Shown here: piece by piece, positions 1 through 8,292 of the stretch
How the letters are laid out: every line of letters begins with the position of its first letter
How positions within the stretch are numbered: the stretch's first letter is position 1
NCBI GenBank assembly: GCA_052117605.1
Contig: JBQKIT010000002.1
Length of the DNA stretch: 64,000 bases
Strand: one strand, 5' to 3'
Origin: CAG-791 sp000431495
GTDB lineage: Bacteria > Bacillota > Clostridia > Lachnospirales > Lachnospiraceae
Position numbers and translations under genes: made by a program
The notes under the pieces: generated by a model
What the model was told of the DNA's origin: nothing
The model's input: the letters and a program-made list of their open reading frames with translations, nothing else
The model's database searches: none

Positions 1-330
1 TGCCGGCTTTATCAGGGTACGCCCGGCAAGCGTTGAGGTGAATTGAGGTGAGCTCGGCGGACTGCGGGGGCGCCCGGCAAGCTTGGGGCATAATTGCGGA
101 GACGATGCATCCCTGCCGAGGAGATTTTGTCTATAGAGATAAGTCCGGCTGAAAATAATAATCCTTATGTTTAAGGAAAGCAAAAGCAGGATGAATGAGC
201 TCTCTGAAAAGCATCTCCAGACACTGAAAAAGCAAAATGGGAGATGCAAATGCCACCGGTCACAGACAGCCACCGGTCACAGGCAGCCACTGACCAGAAC
301 GTAAATTTCAGAACAAACAGGAGGAAGGAA
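1..330. other. Left-edge non-coding stretch
   Basis: I see no convincing gene here. The plus-strand frames at the very edge close within about 45 bases, so at most the last residues of an upstream gene could be present. The string CGCCCGGCAAG occurs twice (near 20-31 and 70-81). A 17-bp unit beginning GCCACCGGTCACAG is tandemly repeated at 252-268 and 269-285 with a degraded third copy after it. The region ends with a strong ribosome site (AGGAGGAAGG, 319-328) for the next gene. Confidence 0.4.
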
Positions 331-1143
331 ATGAAAGATACAAATGTATTGTCAGATACAAATGCAGCGGTAGATGTAAACTGGCTGGAGCAGCTCCTTC
401 GCAGCGCGGGAAAGCTGTTTCAGGACAGAACTCTGGCGGGGCAGACCAGAGAAAAGGGCGTGGCAGATTATGTGACGGCTGTGGATTATGAGGTGCAGCA
501 GTACATCCGGACTCAGCTGGAGGAGCAATATCCTGGAATCCAGTTTCTGAGCGAGGAGAAAAGCAATGATGATGTGGATCGCAGCGGGCTTGTGTGGGTT
601 CTGGATCCGGTGGATGGTACAACCAATCTGATTCACGATTATCAGGCAAGTGTAATCTCACTGGCACTGATGGATAAGGGGGAGTCTGTGCTGGGGATGA
701 TTTACGATCCCTACATGAATGAGCTTTTTCTGGCTGAAAAGGGAAAGGGAAGCTTTTGCAACGGCAGAAGGATTCATGTCAGCCGGGCAGCATCGATGGA
801 AGAATGTCTGATTGCAATCGGGACGTCGCCTTATTATAAAGAGCTGGCTGAGAAGAATTTTGATCTGTTCAAAAGGCTTTTTATGGACTGTCAGGATGTT
901 CGCAGAAGCGGATCTGCGGCAAGAGATCTTGCCTATGTGGCGTGCGGAAGACTGGACGGATATCTGGAGCAGAGGCTGAAAATCTGGGATTTTGCGGCAG
1001 GAATGCTTCTTGTGAGAGAGGCAGGCGGCTGCGTAAGGGACTATCAGGGGGAGAATCTTGGAGCAACCATGATAGCGAATGTGGTGGCAGCGAACTCTGT
1101 TGTTACAGAGCTGATCAAAGAAAAGTATCTGAAAACAGAATGA
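331..1143 (+). CDS. Inositol monophosphatase family protein
   Basis: This 270-residue protein belongs to the FIG superfamily of Mg2+-dependent sugar/inositol phosphatases (SuhB/CysQ-like), which remove phosphate from inositol monophosphate, PAP or related substrates in the cytoplasm. The metal-binding signature DPVDGTTN is clear, preceded by an acidic EE pair in FLSEEKS and followed by the second signature WDFAAGMLLVREAGG. The ATG at 331 was chosen because AGGAGGAAGG lies just upstream; an in-frame upstream extension to 244 has no such site and looks non-coding (it spans the tandem repeat). A T-tailed hairpin follows the stop. The nearby Gfo/Idh oxidoreductase could point to inositol or sugar-phosphate metabolism, but that is inference. 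Exact substrate cannot be read from sequence. Confidence 0.9.
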   Translation: MKDTNVLSDTNAAVDVNWLEQLLRSAGKLFQDRTLAGQTREKGVADYVTAVDYEVQQYIRTQLEEQYPGIQFLSEEKSNDDVDRSGLVWVLDPVDGTTNLIHDYQASVISLALMDKGESVLGMIYDPYMNELFLAEKGKGSFCNGRRIHVSRAASMEECLIAIGTSPYYKELAEKNFDLFKRLFMDCQDVRRSGSAARDLAYVACGRLDGYLEQRLKIWDFAAGMLLVREAGGCVRDYQGENLGATMIANVVAANSVVTELIKEKYLKTE

Positions 1144-1159
1144 GATCCTGATTGATCGG

Positions 1160-1192
1160 AGAGCTGCTGACCTTTGGCCGGCAGCTCTTTTT
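1160..1192 (+). terminator. Intrinsic terminator after the IMPase-family gene
   Basis: AGAGCTGC at 1160-1167 pairs with GCAGCTCT at 1181-1188 and is followed by a T run. It sits 17 bases past the stop codon and separates this gene from the opposite-strand AraC remnant. Confidence 0.75.
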
Positions 1193-1212
1193 CGTACAGA
1201 TAACCGGAAGAA

Positions 1213-1981
1213 TTATATCTGTTCGGAAGAACTCCGGGTGGAGAAGGATGCACGGGTGCTGATCCGTTTTTCAATGATGTATTGCTGAATGGGCATACCG
1301 GTATAGGATTTGAAAATCCGGGTCAGATACACCGGATTCAGATGTACCTGCTTCGCAATATCCTCCAGAAGAAGACTCTCCGATAAATGATCATCGATGT
1401 ATCGGAAGGTAGCTGTGATCGTGGGAGGCGGGGTCTGGCGTGACTCGAGACGAGAGGAAGAATCAGCGATTCGCCCGATGAAAACAAGAATGGTTGTCAG
1501 AAGGGCTTCGGCCAGAAAGTCTCGTCCGTAAGCGGAGGAAGGCTCGCGAAGAGTCTGATCCAGTGATCGGGCATAATCGCAGTAGCGGGCAATCTGCGTT
1601 TCATTCAGATGCAGGAGATTCAACCGGGAAGAATCTGACTGATAGAAGCAGTCTGCGAAATGGTCATAGGCCGGGCCTTTTTTTCTGCATGTAGGATTCC
1701 TTGATGTTGATGACGACGCAGCTGTAGGTACTGCTACCGACCGGTACTGCAAAATGAAAGACATACGGGGGGATCAGCAACAGGTCACCACGCTTCATAA
1801 TCCGGTTGTCATTCTCAAAAATGATGCGAATCTCTCCGGACAGAAATAAATAAATCTCATATCCGTCATGACTATGAAGCACCGAGGCCATGGGAATCGG
1901 TGCATTTTTGCAGGAGCAGGTAAAATCGTGGTCCTGCGTCTCCCAGGTCATATGATAGCTTACGTCGTTTTTTCGTTTCAT
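1213..1981 (-). pseudogene. AraC-family transcriptional regulator, frameshifted and C-terminally truncated
   Basis: Two overlapping minus-strand frames together encode one AraC-type regulator. The upstream frame (1981 down to about 1680) gives the cupin-like sensor half, with HSHDGYEIYLFLSGEI and MKRGDLLLIPPYVFHFA. The downstream frame (about 1690 to 1213) carries the linker and the first helix-turn-helix, LLEDIAKQVHLNPVYLTRIF followed by YTGMPIQQYIIEKR. They join at a run of seven T on the plus strand (1678-1684), where a one-base slip explains the shift. After IIEKRIS the expected second helix-turn-helix is absent and the frame ends within 15 residues. The gene is therefore probably dead, though a homopolymer sequencing error could explain the first defect only. 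It likely once regulated the adjacent sugar-related genes. Confidence 0.75.
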
Positions 1982-2235
1982 AAAGCAAGTGAAGAATGAT
2001 GCTGTTTGTTGCTCTTTTCTCGACTTGTTATGTGCAGATTATACATATAAAAAGTTGAAGAACGCAATAAAAATAGGAAAACAATGTGTATTTGACAAAA
2101 CAAAGATGATGATAAGATCGAATTGTCCGGAGAATCCGACTCCGAAATGGAGGATGTTTTGGAAGAAACCAAAGGGTGAGGAAGCATGCAGAAACCACGA
2201 CATACACGATGTGCAGAAGGCAGCAGGAGGAGAAG

Positions 2236-2487
2236 ATGGGAAACAATGACGGAATGAATTATGCACCGGTCGGAAAACCGAAGCCGGTGGTGAAACTGAG
2301 AGAATTTGTGATCACGGCGATCTACAAGGCAGGATTTACGGATCAGTTTGTGAGGCTTCCGATTCTGCCTGAAGATGAGTATTATCGCGGGGACGGAATC
2401 CAGAAGAATGCCATTCACTTTTATAAGAAGGGGAAGGCATTGGACTGTCTGTCTGCGGAGGAAATCAAGGTAGAAGCAATGCAATGA
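2236..2487 (+). CDS. Small unknown protein upstream of the oxidoreductase
   Basis: This 83-residue ORF has a good ribosome site (GGAGGAGAAG) directly before the ATG at 2236 and ends 21 bases before the Gfo/Idh gene, so it is probably co-transcribed. Its first part, MNYAPVGKPKPVVK followed by EFVITAI, resembles in my memory the N-terminal lead-in of some Firmicutes Gfo/Idh/MocA proteins, yet the dinucleotide-binding Gly motif that should follow is missing and the rest (YYRGDGIQKNAIHFYKKGK) is not recognisable. It may be a genuine small protein or a scar from an internal deletion of a second oxidoreductase. Function unknown. Confidence 0.5.
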   Translation: MGNNDGMNYAPVGKPKPVVKLREFVITAIYKAGFTDQFVRLPILPEDEYYRGDGIQKNAIHFYKKGKALDCLSAEEIKVEAMQ

Positions 2488-2508
2488 ACAGGGAGACGGA
2501 AAAAAGCC

Positions 2509-3684
2509 ATGGACAGAGTCAGAATGGGAGTGATCGGCATTGGCAGCATGGGCTCGGCGCATGCAATGCAGATTCATAAAGGAAGAGTGGAAGGAATGAC
2601 GCTGACAGCGGTCTGTGATACGGATCCGCTGCGGTTGGAATGGGCGGCGGAGGAATTTGGGAAGGAAATGTTTTTTTATACGGACTACCATGACCTGATT
2701 TCATCCGGGAAGGTGGATGCTGTTCTGATTGCAACTCCGCACCCTATGCATCCCGTGATTGCGAAGGAGGCTTTGCAGAAGGGGCTCCATGTGCTGACAG
2801 AGAAGCCGGAAGGAATTGATGCTGCAACAGCGGAAGAGGTCAACCGGACGGCACAAAAGAGCGGATGCGTTTACGGGATTATGTACAACCAACGGACGAA
2901 TCCTCTTTTTGCAGAGCTGCGAAGACGCTTTCAGGAGGGAGAGCTTGGCGAACTGATCCGTTTTAGCTGGACAATCACGAACTGGTACCGCACGCAGGCT
3001 TATTATGATTCCGGCTCCTGGAGAGCAACCTGGACTGGAGAGGGCGGCGGTGTTCTGATGAATCAGTGCCCGCATAATCTGGACATCTGGCAGTGGATGG
3101 TGGGAATGCCGAAGCGTCTTATTGCAAATTGCCGTATCGCACATTTTCATGATATCGAGGTAGAGGACGAAGCTGAGATTTATGCTGAGTACGACAACGG
3201 AGCAACAGGGGTGTTCCTGACCTCCACGGGAGAATATCCGGGGACCAATCGTCTGGAAATTTCCGGGACCAAAGGAAAGGCCGTGATAGAGGATGGTACA
3301 CTGACCCTTCAGCTTCTGGAGCAGGATATCCGTGAGATCACGGCGGCGTCGACAGAATGCATGCCGCGTTGCGAGACAAAGACTATGAAAATTTCGCAGA
3401 AGGAACCGGAAAGCGGACATCTTGGAATTCTGAATGACTTCAGCCGGGCGATCCGGAAGGGAACAAAGCTTCTTGCACCGGGAGAAGAGGGGATTTTCGG
3501 ATTGTCAATTGCCAATGCAGCATATCTCTCGTCCTGGACGCATGAATGGGTGGAGCTTCCGACGGATGGAGAAGTATACCGGGCGGAGCTTCGGAGAAGA
3601 CAGCAGAGCAGCGCAGAGAGAAAACCTGTACGAGGACAGAACATTACCGGAGAGTACTCAGAGCGTTGGCGTGTGAAGTGGTAG
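2509..3684 (+). CDS. Gfo/Idh/MocA family oxidoreductase
   Basis: This 391-residue protein has the N-terminal Rossmann fold (GVIGIGSMGSAHA, residues about 8-20), the conserved EKP motif (HVLTEKPEGI) and the C-terminal substrate domain with GGGVLMNQCPHNLDIWQWM, typical of NAD(P)-dependent dehydrogenases of sugars, inositols or glycosides. The His-Asn-Leu-Asp part of that motif matches the family catalytic segment. It follows the small ORF by 21 bases and probably forms a two-gene unit. The C-terminal tail after residue 360 is Arg/Ser-rich and poorly conserved in style. The substrate cannot be assigned; the context with a phosphatase and a decayed AraC regulator suggests carbohydrate metabolism. 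Confidence 0.9.
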   Translation: MDRVRMGVIGIGSMGSAHAMQIHKGRVEGMTLTAVCDTDPLRLEWAAEEFGKEMFFYTDYHDLISSGKVDAVLIATPHPMHPVIAKEALQKGLHVLTEKPEGIDAATAEEVNRTAQKSGCVYGIMYNQRTNPLFAELRRRFQEGELGELIRFSWTITNWYRTQAYYDSGSWRATWTGEGGGVLMNQCPHNLDIWQWMVGMPKRLIANCRIAHFHDIEVEDEAEIYAEYDNGATGVFLTSTGEYPGTNRLEISGTKGKAVIEDGTLTLQLLEQDIREITAASTECMPRCETKTMKISQKEPESGHLGILNDFSRAIRKGTKLLAPGEEGIFGLSIANAAYLSSWTHEWVELPTDGEVYRAELRRRQQSSAERKPVRGQNITGEYSERWRVKW

Positions 3685-3722
3685 ACAGAGAATGCGGAGC
3701 TGACTGCGAAAAGCCATGGTCA

Positions 3723-4406
3723 TCAGTCCACGGTCGCCTTCAGGCCCTCTTCATCCGTGATTTCGATCTGGCTTCGCGACACAATGCGAAGCAGTCCTTC
3801 CTCCTGCATCTGCTGAAGCATGCGGGAGAGGGAGGGCCTTGTGGTGTTGAGAAAGGCTGCCAGCTCCTCGCGGTTTAAGGAAAGAGAGACGATGCTGCTC
3901 CTGGATTGCTGTGTTTCGGATTCTTCGAGAAGGAAGGCGGCAACCCGCTGCTTCAGGCTCCCCAACGTCAGAAGATCAATCTGCCGGTTGTCTTGATCAG
4001 ACTTCTCTGCGAAAACATGGAGCATGTTGTAGACCACCTTGCTGTGATGCATGCAGCATCGGTCACACTGGCCGCTGAAAAACTCCTCCGGAACCGACAA
4101 AAGACGCACTCTGGTCATGGCCCTGGCATAGGAATTGTAGCCATCTGCAGCCAGGAAGAGCTCGGTTTCCCCGAAGCACTCTCCTTCACGGAGGACACGA
4201 ATGCGGGTCAGCTTTCCGAGTGCATTGCAGCTTCCAAGCTCCACACTTCCTTCGAGAACAAAATAGAGCCTGGTCGGCTCGTCCTCCTGCCGATAGATCA
4301 TCTGGCCTTTTTCGGAGGAAATCACCTTCCCTCGCGAGCAGTGGAGGCTCTTTTCAATTTCTTCATCGGAAAGTCCGTAAAAGATGGTCAGATTCTGTGC
4401 ATTCAT
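3723..4406 (-). CDS. Crp/Fnr family transcriptional regulator
   Basis: A 227-residue regulator with an N-terminal cyclic-nucleotide-binding-like barrel (VISSEKGQMIYRQEDEPTRL, LREGECFGETELF) and a C-terminal Crp-type winged helix (LSLNREELAAFLNTTRPSLS). Between them lies a Cys/His cluster, GQCDRCCMHHSKV, of the kind found in many clostridial Crp/Fnr proteins and possibly a metal or redox sensor. I chose the ATG at 4406 because GAGGAGAAAG precedes it; the longer frame starting at 4451 lacks a ribosome site and would begin inside the palindromic operator. It is divergent from reverse rubrerythrin, so it is a plausible autoregulated controller of oxidative or nitrosative stress defence. Confidence 0.88.
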   Translation of the reverse strand: MNAQNLTIFYGLSDEEIEKSLHCSRGKVISSEKGQMIYRQEDEPTRLYFVLEGSVELGSCNALGKLTRIRVLREGECFGETELFLAADGYNSYARAMTRVRLLSVPEEFFSGQCDRCCMHHSKVVYNMLHVFAEKSDQDNRQIDLLTLGSLKQRVAAFLLEESETQQSRSSIVSLSLNREELAAFLNTTRPSLSRMLQQMQEEGLLRIVSRSQIEITDEEGLKATVD

Positions 4407-4444
4407 GCGGAAAGCTTTCTCCTCGTGGAAAAATCTGCTGTTTC

Positions 4445-4458
4445 GTAACATATGTTAC
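4445..4458. promoter_or_regulatory. Perfect 14-bp palindrome, putative Crp/Fnr operator
   Basis: GTAACATATGTTAC is an exact inverted repeat in the gap between the divergent Crp/Fnr regulator and the reverse rubrerythrin. Crp/Fnr dimers bind this type of short two-fold symmetric site, and it lies about 40 bases upstream of the regulator start, in promoter range. The binding protein is inferred from position. Confidence 0.6.
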
Positions 4459-4565
4459 ATACTATTTTAGCGCAATCGACTAAGATAACAACATCAGATG
4501 AAACAAAATCTGGTATAACAAATAAGAAGAGAACAAGAGGCCGGGAGGCCATGAAAGGAGAAATT

Positions 4566-5138
4566 ATGAAATACAGATGCACAGTTTGCGGTCATATCTA
4601 CGATGAGGAGAAGGAAGGCGTTAAGTTTGCAGATCTTCCGGAGGATTGGAAGTGTCCTACCTGCAAGGCTCCGAAGTCCAAGTTTGTTCCGGTTGAGGAA
4701 GAAGGACTTAGCTGGGCAGCAGAGCATGTTATCGGCGTAGCAAAGGATGTTCCGGAAGACATCAAGGCAGACCTTCGCGCAAACTTTGAGGGCGAGTGCT
4801 CTGAGGTTGGAATGTATCTGGCAATGTCCCGTGCAGCATTCCGTGAGGGATATCCGGAGGTTGGCCTTTACTATGAGAAGGCTGCTTATGAAGAGGCAGA
4901 GCATGCTGCAAAGTTTGCAGAGCTTCTCGGCGAGGTAGTATCTCCTTCGACGAAGCACAACCTTGAGGTTCGCGTTGCAGCAGAGAACGGCGCAACGGCT
5001 GGAAAGGTTGACCTTGCAAAGAGAGCAAAGGAGCTGAACCTGGATGCAATCCACGACACGGTTCATGAGATGGCAAGAGACGAGGCTCGTCACGGCAAGG
5101 CATTTGCAGGACTCCTGAAGAGATACTTCGGAGAATAA
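4566..5138 (+). CDS. Reverse rubrerythrin (rubredoxin domain N-terminal)
   Basis: This 190-residue protein is a peroxide- and oxygen-scavenging diiron protein of anaerobes. Residues 1-40 form a rubredoxin domain with YRCTVCGHIYDE and WKCPTCKAPKSKF supplying the four iron-binding cysteines. The remainder is a four-helix ferritin-like domain with repeated Glu and ExxH ligands (EGECSEVGMYLAMSR, YEEAEHAAKFAELLGE, EMARDEARHGKAF). The rubredoxin-first order is what defines reverse rubrerythrins, known in Clostridium as the oxygen-inducible Hsp21-type proteins that use NADH-linked electrons to reduce H2O2. ATG 4566 follows AAAGGAG at 4554-4560. It is monocistronic, with a terminator after the stop, and its promoter region contains the Crp/Fnr-type palindrome. 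Confidence 0.93.
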   Translation: MKYRCTVCGHIYDEEKEGVKFADLPEDWKCPTCKAPKSKFVPVEEEGLSWAAEHVIGVAKDVPEDIKADLRANFEGECSEVGMYLAMSRAAFREGYPEVGLYYEKAAYEEAEHAAKFAELLGEVVSPSTKHNLEVRVAAENGATAGKVDLAKRAKELNLDAIHDTVHEMARDEARHGKAFAGLLKRYFGE

Positions 5139-5172
5139 GCTTCGGCGGTATTCACAGATATGGATTTGCGAG

Positions 5173-5202
5173 AGCGGTCAGCGATAAGCTGGCCGCTTTT
5201 TT
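5173..5202 (+). terminator. Intrinsic terminator after reverse rubrerythrin
   Basis: AGCGGTCAGC (5173-5182) pairs with GCTGGCCGCT (5188-5197) across a five-base loop and ends in six T, a standard rho-independent terminator. Confidence 0.85.
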
Positions 5203-5346
5203 GCGCTGGAGTGATTCGTTTTATTTCCATCGGAGGAGACTGTAAAAAAGTGTAAAATTCCTGTGTCGTTGCTTGTATTTCGATTTCGGTGTGATACCCT
5301 TAAATCAGAAAATTGTCGGCATCTTTCGGAAATGCGGGGTGAACAT

Positions 5347-6744
5347 ATGGGGTTATATGAGTTACTGGGCATACAGGATAACTGGACGGATGCGGAGATT
5401 GCGACGTATTTGTCGATGCAGCGGGAGGCATGGAACAGAAAGCGTATCAGTACCAGGGAATCCGAGCGAAGAGAAGCGGATTTTCGGGTAAAACAGATCG
5501 ATGTGCTGGAGGGAGCAGAAGCAAGGCTCGGAGATTTTATTCGTCCGGCACTGGTGATGAAGACGCTGTGCGCAGCAATGGACAACCGGTATTCGGATTA
5601 TTATGGCCTGGAAGAAGGACTGGTCCGCAGCTGCAATCTTGGGAATTTCCGCAGTGAATTCCGGTCTGTGATGGCATATCTGGATCAGATTGGTGAAACG
5701 GAGCTGATTCGCGAATGGAAAGAAACACTGGCGCAGCTTGGCGTTGAGGTCCCGATGCCGAAAAAACGGAATTCCGGAGAGAATTCGCAGCGCTCCGGTG
5801 CACAGGAGCGGGAAGCTGACAGAAGAGAACCTGGCCGAAACCACCCCGGCAGAACCGCATCCGGCCGGAAAGAAGCAGGGAGAAGACAACCGAAACAGAG
5901 AAGAACGGAGAACGGGACAAGAACGCACGGCACGCAGCCTTCCGTCTCCGAGAAGGTTCTTGCGGTGCTGGGGGCGATTGGAATCAGCCTTCGGCGCTTT
6001 TTCCGGAAATTGAAGAAAAAGCTTCAGAGAATCCGCTGGTCTGAGCTTCCGAAGAAGGTTTGGGCAGCGATCGCGGGCGTTGTACTGGTGCTTATTCTTC
6101 TGATTGTTCTGATCAGCCGAGTGAGTGCGACAAAGAAGGCGGCTGCGGAGCTGAAAGCTCAGGAAGAGGCTGCGGCTTCGGCATCGCTTGCGGCAGAGGA
6201 GCAGGCGAAAAAAGAGCAGGAGGCTCTGATTGACTCACTGAAGGGTCTGGATGGCTTCCAGCTGACAACGGACGAAGCCGCGGTTGCTTCGTATCAGACC
6301 GTAAAGCCTGCCAGCTGCAATGCTTCTTCGATGCTTGTGGGAACAACCGGGAAGAGCTATGGCACCGAGTATCTGTTTGACGGCGATCTGGAAACCTCAT
6401 GGCAGGAAGGTGAGGAAGGCGATGGCATCGGCGTAACGCTTACGTCTGCCTTTGCAGCAAGAACCGAAGTGAAGGGAATTGCCTTCTGGAACGGAAATGA
6501 AATATCGCAGGACCGTTTTGCGGCGAACAACCGCCTGAAGGACATCACGGTTTCGATCAGTTGCAAGGGGCAGTCCTACACCACGGCGTATACACTTCAG
6601 GATGTCATGGGAGAGCAGGTCATTCTTTTTGATGAGCCCGTCCCGATGGAGTCTGTGGTCATCCGGATTGACAGTGTCTACAACGGAAGCGTGTACCAGG
6701 ATACCGTTCTTTCGGAGCTGGCATTTCTGACAGTAAAGGAGTAA
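5347..6744 (+). CDS. Single-pass membrane protein with discoidin-like C-terminal domain
   Basis: A 465-residue protein of unknown function. Residues 1-130 are helical and cytoplasmic; the opening MGLYELLGI followed by WTDAEIATYLSMQREAWN is reminiscent of a J-domain start but has no HPD tripeptide. Residues about 135-200 are a low-complexity Arg/Gly/Asn/Glu-rich linker. One transmembrane helix (VWAAIAGVVLVLILLIVLIS, about residues 238-257) is followed by an Ala/Glu-rich coiled coil. The C-terminal 150 residues resemble a discoidin (F5/8 type C or NADase-type glycan-binding) domain: YLFDGDLETSWQEGEEGDGI is the classic entry motif. The exterior domain probably binds glycans or the wall. ATG 5347 follows GGGGTGAA. 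It lies 9 bases before the PAP2 gene and is likely co-transcribed with it. Confidence 0.65.
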   Translation: MGLYELLGIQDNWTDAEIATYLSMQREAWNRKRISTRESERREADFRVKQIDVLEGAEARLGDFIRPALVMKTLCAAMDNRYSDYYGLEEGLVRSCNLGNFRSEFRSVMAYLDQIGETELIREWKETLAQLGVEVPMPKKRNSGENSQRSGAQEREADRREPGRNHPGRTASGRKEAGRRQPKQRRTENGTRTHGTQPSVSEKVLAVLGAIGISLRRFFRKLKKKLQRIRWSELPKKVWAAIAGVVLVLILLIVLISRVSATKKAAAELKAQEEAAASASLAAEEQAKKEQEALIDSLKGLDGFQLTTDEAAVASYQTVKPASCNASSMLVGTTGKSYGTEYLFDGDLETSWQEGEEGDGIGVTLTSAFAARTEVKGIAFWNGNEISQDRFAANNRLKDITVSISCKGQSYTTAYTLQDVMGEQVILFDEPVPMESVVIRIDSVYNGSVYQDTVLSELAFLTVKE

Positions 6745-6753
6745 GTCGAATAT

Positions 6754-7428
6754 ATGGTGAAATTTCTGAAGAAACAGTGTTGTGAGCATCCGTATCGTTT
6801 TGTCATCAGTTTCTTCGTGTTATTTATCGGGTGGTTTGTTCTTCTGGAGAAGGCGGATCTGCCGGTGGTCTGGAACATCCACTGCAGTCTGGACAAGTAC
6901 ATTCCCTTTGTAAAATATGCTGTGATTCCATACAGCATCTGGTTTTTATGGATGACGCAGTCCATGTTTCATGAGGTGATTCGTGAGGATGGTGAGACGA
7001 GATGGAGAATGCTGGCCCCGCTCTTTGGCGGCCTTCTTCTGATTCTCCTGTTCTGTACGCTGGTCCCCAACGGGATTTTGATTCGCCCTGCTGAAATTCC
7101 GGGATATGATCTGTGTGCGAGAGCCGCAAGATTTATTGAGAGCACCGATAATCCGACCTGCGTCTGCCCGAGCATGCATGTGTATTCTACGATCTTCCTT
7201 GATTTCGGAGTGCAGCGGGCGAAGAATTATCGATATCACTTTGTAAAGCCTCTGGCGAGAGTCATGGATGTACTGATCTGCCTGTCCACCATGTTCCTGA
7301 AGCAGCACAGCATGATCGATGTTCTGTTTGCGCTGGCGATGGCGGTTACGATGGATCTGACGGCGGAGCATCTGGCTGCACGCCGCGCTGCGCAGGCAGC
7401 CTCCGAGTCCGGACATATATTAAATTAA
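6754..7428 (+). CDS. PAP2 family membrane phosphatase
   Basis: This 224-residue integral membrane protein has about five or six hydrophobic helices and the PAP2/acid phosphatase signature spread over two motifs: CVCPSMHVYST (the PSxH motif) and FLKQHSMIDVLFA (the H-x3-D motif carrying the catalytic histidine). Family members dephosphorylate undecaprenyl pyrophosphate, phosphatidic acid or phosphatidylglycerophosphate at the outer face of the membrane. The first motif (KxxxxxxRP) is not obvious. It follows the discoidin-like membrane protein with a 9-base gap, and a terminator ends the unit. Envelope lipid or lipid-carrier recycling is the likely role; the substrate is undetermined. Confidence 0.8.
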   Translation: MVKFLKKQCCEHPYRFVISFFVLFIGWFVLLEKADLPVVWNIHCSLDKYIPFVKYAVIPYSIWFLWMTQSMFHEVIREDGETRWRMLAPLFGGLLLILLFCTLVPNGILIRPAEIPGYDLCARAARFIESTDNPTCVCPSMHVYSTIFLDFGVQRAKNYRYHFVKPLARVMDVLICLSTMFLKQHSMIDVLFALAMAVTMDLTAEHLAARRAAQAASESGHILN

Positions 7429-7459
7429 CTGATCACAAATCAGCGGATCATGAACTGGG

Positions 7460-7502
7460 AAAGCGTCCTGCATGTAATCAGACATGTGGGACGCTTTTCT
7501 TA
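7460..7502 (+). terminator. Intrinsic terminator after the PAP2 gene
   Basis: AAAGCGTCC at 7460-7468 pairs with GGACGCTTT at 7489-7497, extended by an inner CATG/CATG pairing, and ends in a T-rich tail. Confidence 0.8.
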
Positions 7503-7641
7503 AACTTGTGTGAAATTGCAGTGAAAACGGAAAGACACCGGGCGGGATGTGGTAAAGTTTACTTATCTGTTTTCACGCGGATTTATCGTGCCGCGTGGGA
7601 AATAGCTCTGACAGGGGCGGAAACGGGGATTTATTATCACA

Positions 7642-8250
7642 GTGGAAATGAAGAAAGAAGAGAGCATATACGGAAATCATCTTCCGGAGCTGGAGGCGGT
7701 GCGTCAGCAGCTGGTTGACAGGGTGCAGGCAATTCGGGAGGAGATGGCCGGAGAGAGGGGCTTTGATCCAGTGGATCACTGCCTGTCGAGAATCAAGACG
7801 GAAGAGAGCATGCGGGAGAAGTGCCGCAGAAAGGGACTTCCGGAGACAACAGAGTCTGCGCTGGAGAAGCTCTATGATGCGGTTGGCGTCAGAGTGGTCT
7901 GCTCATTCTTAAGTGACGTCTATGTGATTCGGGATCATCTGGCATCCATGCCGGATGTGGAGGTGATCGAGGAGAAGGATTATATCCGGCATGCCAAGCC
8001 GAACGGCTATCGCAGCTATCACATGATCCTTCGTGTGAACGGAAGTGTTTATGCAGAGATTCAGCTTCGGACCATTTCACAGGATACCTGGGCAGCACTT
8101 GAGCACCAGATGAAGTACAAGAAGAATCTGAATGGGAATACGGGGCTGATTGTGGAGGAGCTTAAACGGTGTGCGGACGAGCTGGCATCGACGGATGTGT
8201 CCATGCAGACGATTCGGGATCTGATTACCTCCTCTGACGGGAAATCGTAA
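7642..8250 (+). CDS. Small alarmone synthetase (RelA/SpoT-domain GTP pyrophosphokinase)
   Basis: A 202-residue single-domain (p)ppGpp synthetase, transferring pyrophosphate from ATP to GTP or GDP. The core RelA/SpoT motifs are present: SRIKTEESMREKC, DAVGVRVVCSF, the substrate-binding YIRHAKPNGYRSYH and the catalytic YAEIQLRTISQDTWAALEHQ. There is no HD hydrolase, TGS or ACT domain, so it belongs with RelP/RelQ-type (YwaC/YjbM) small synthetases. Two starts are possible, GTG 7642 and ATG 7648; neither has an ideal ribosome site, so the first is tentative. It is followed 42 bases later by a two-component system on the same strand, which may be co-transcribed and link stress signalling to alarmone synthesis. 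Confidence 0.88.
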   Translation: MEMKKEESIYGNHLPELEAVRQQLVDRVQAIREEMAGERGFDPVDHCLSRIKTEESMREKCRRKGLPETTESALEKLYDAVGVRVVCSFLSDVYVIRDHLASMPDVEVIEEKDYIRHAKPNGYRSYHMILRVNGSVYAEIQLRTISQDTWAALEHQMKYKKNLNGNTGLIVEELKRCADELASTDVSMQTIRDLITSSDGKS

Positions 8251-8292
8251 TGCGGAAAAATAAAGAATGAATATCGAAGGACAATTTGAACA

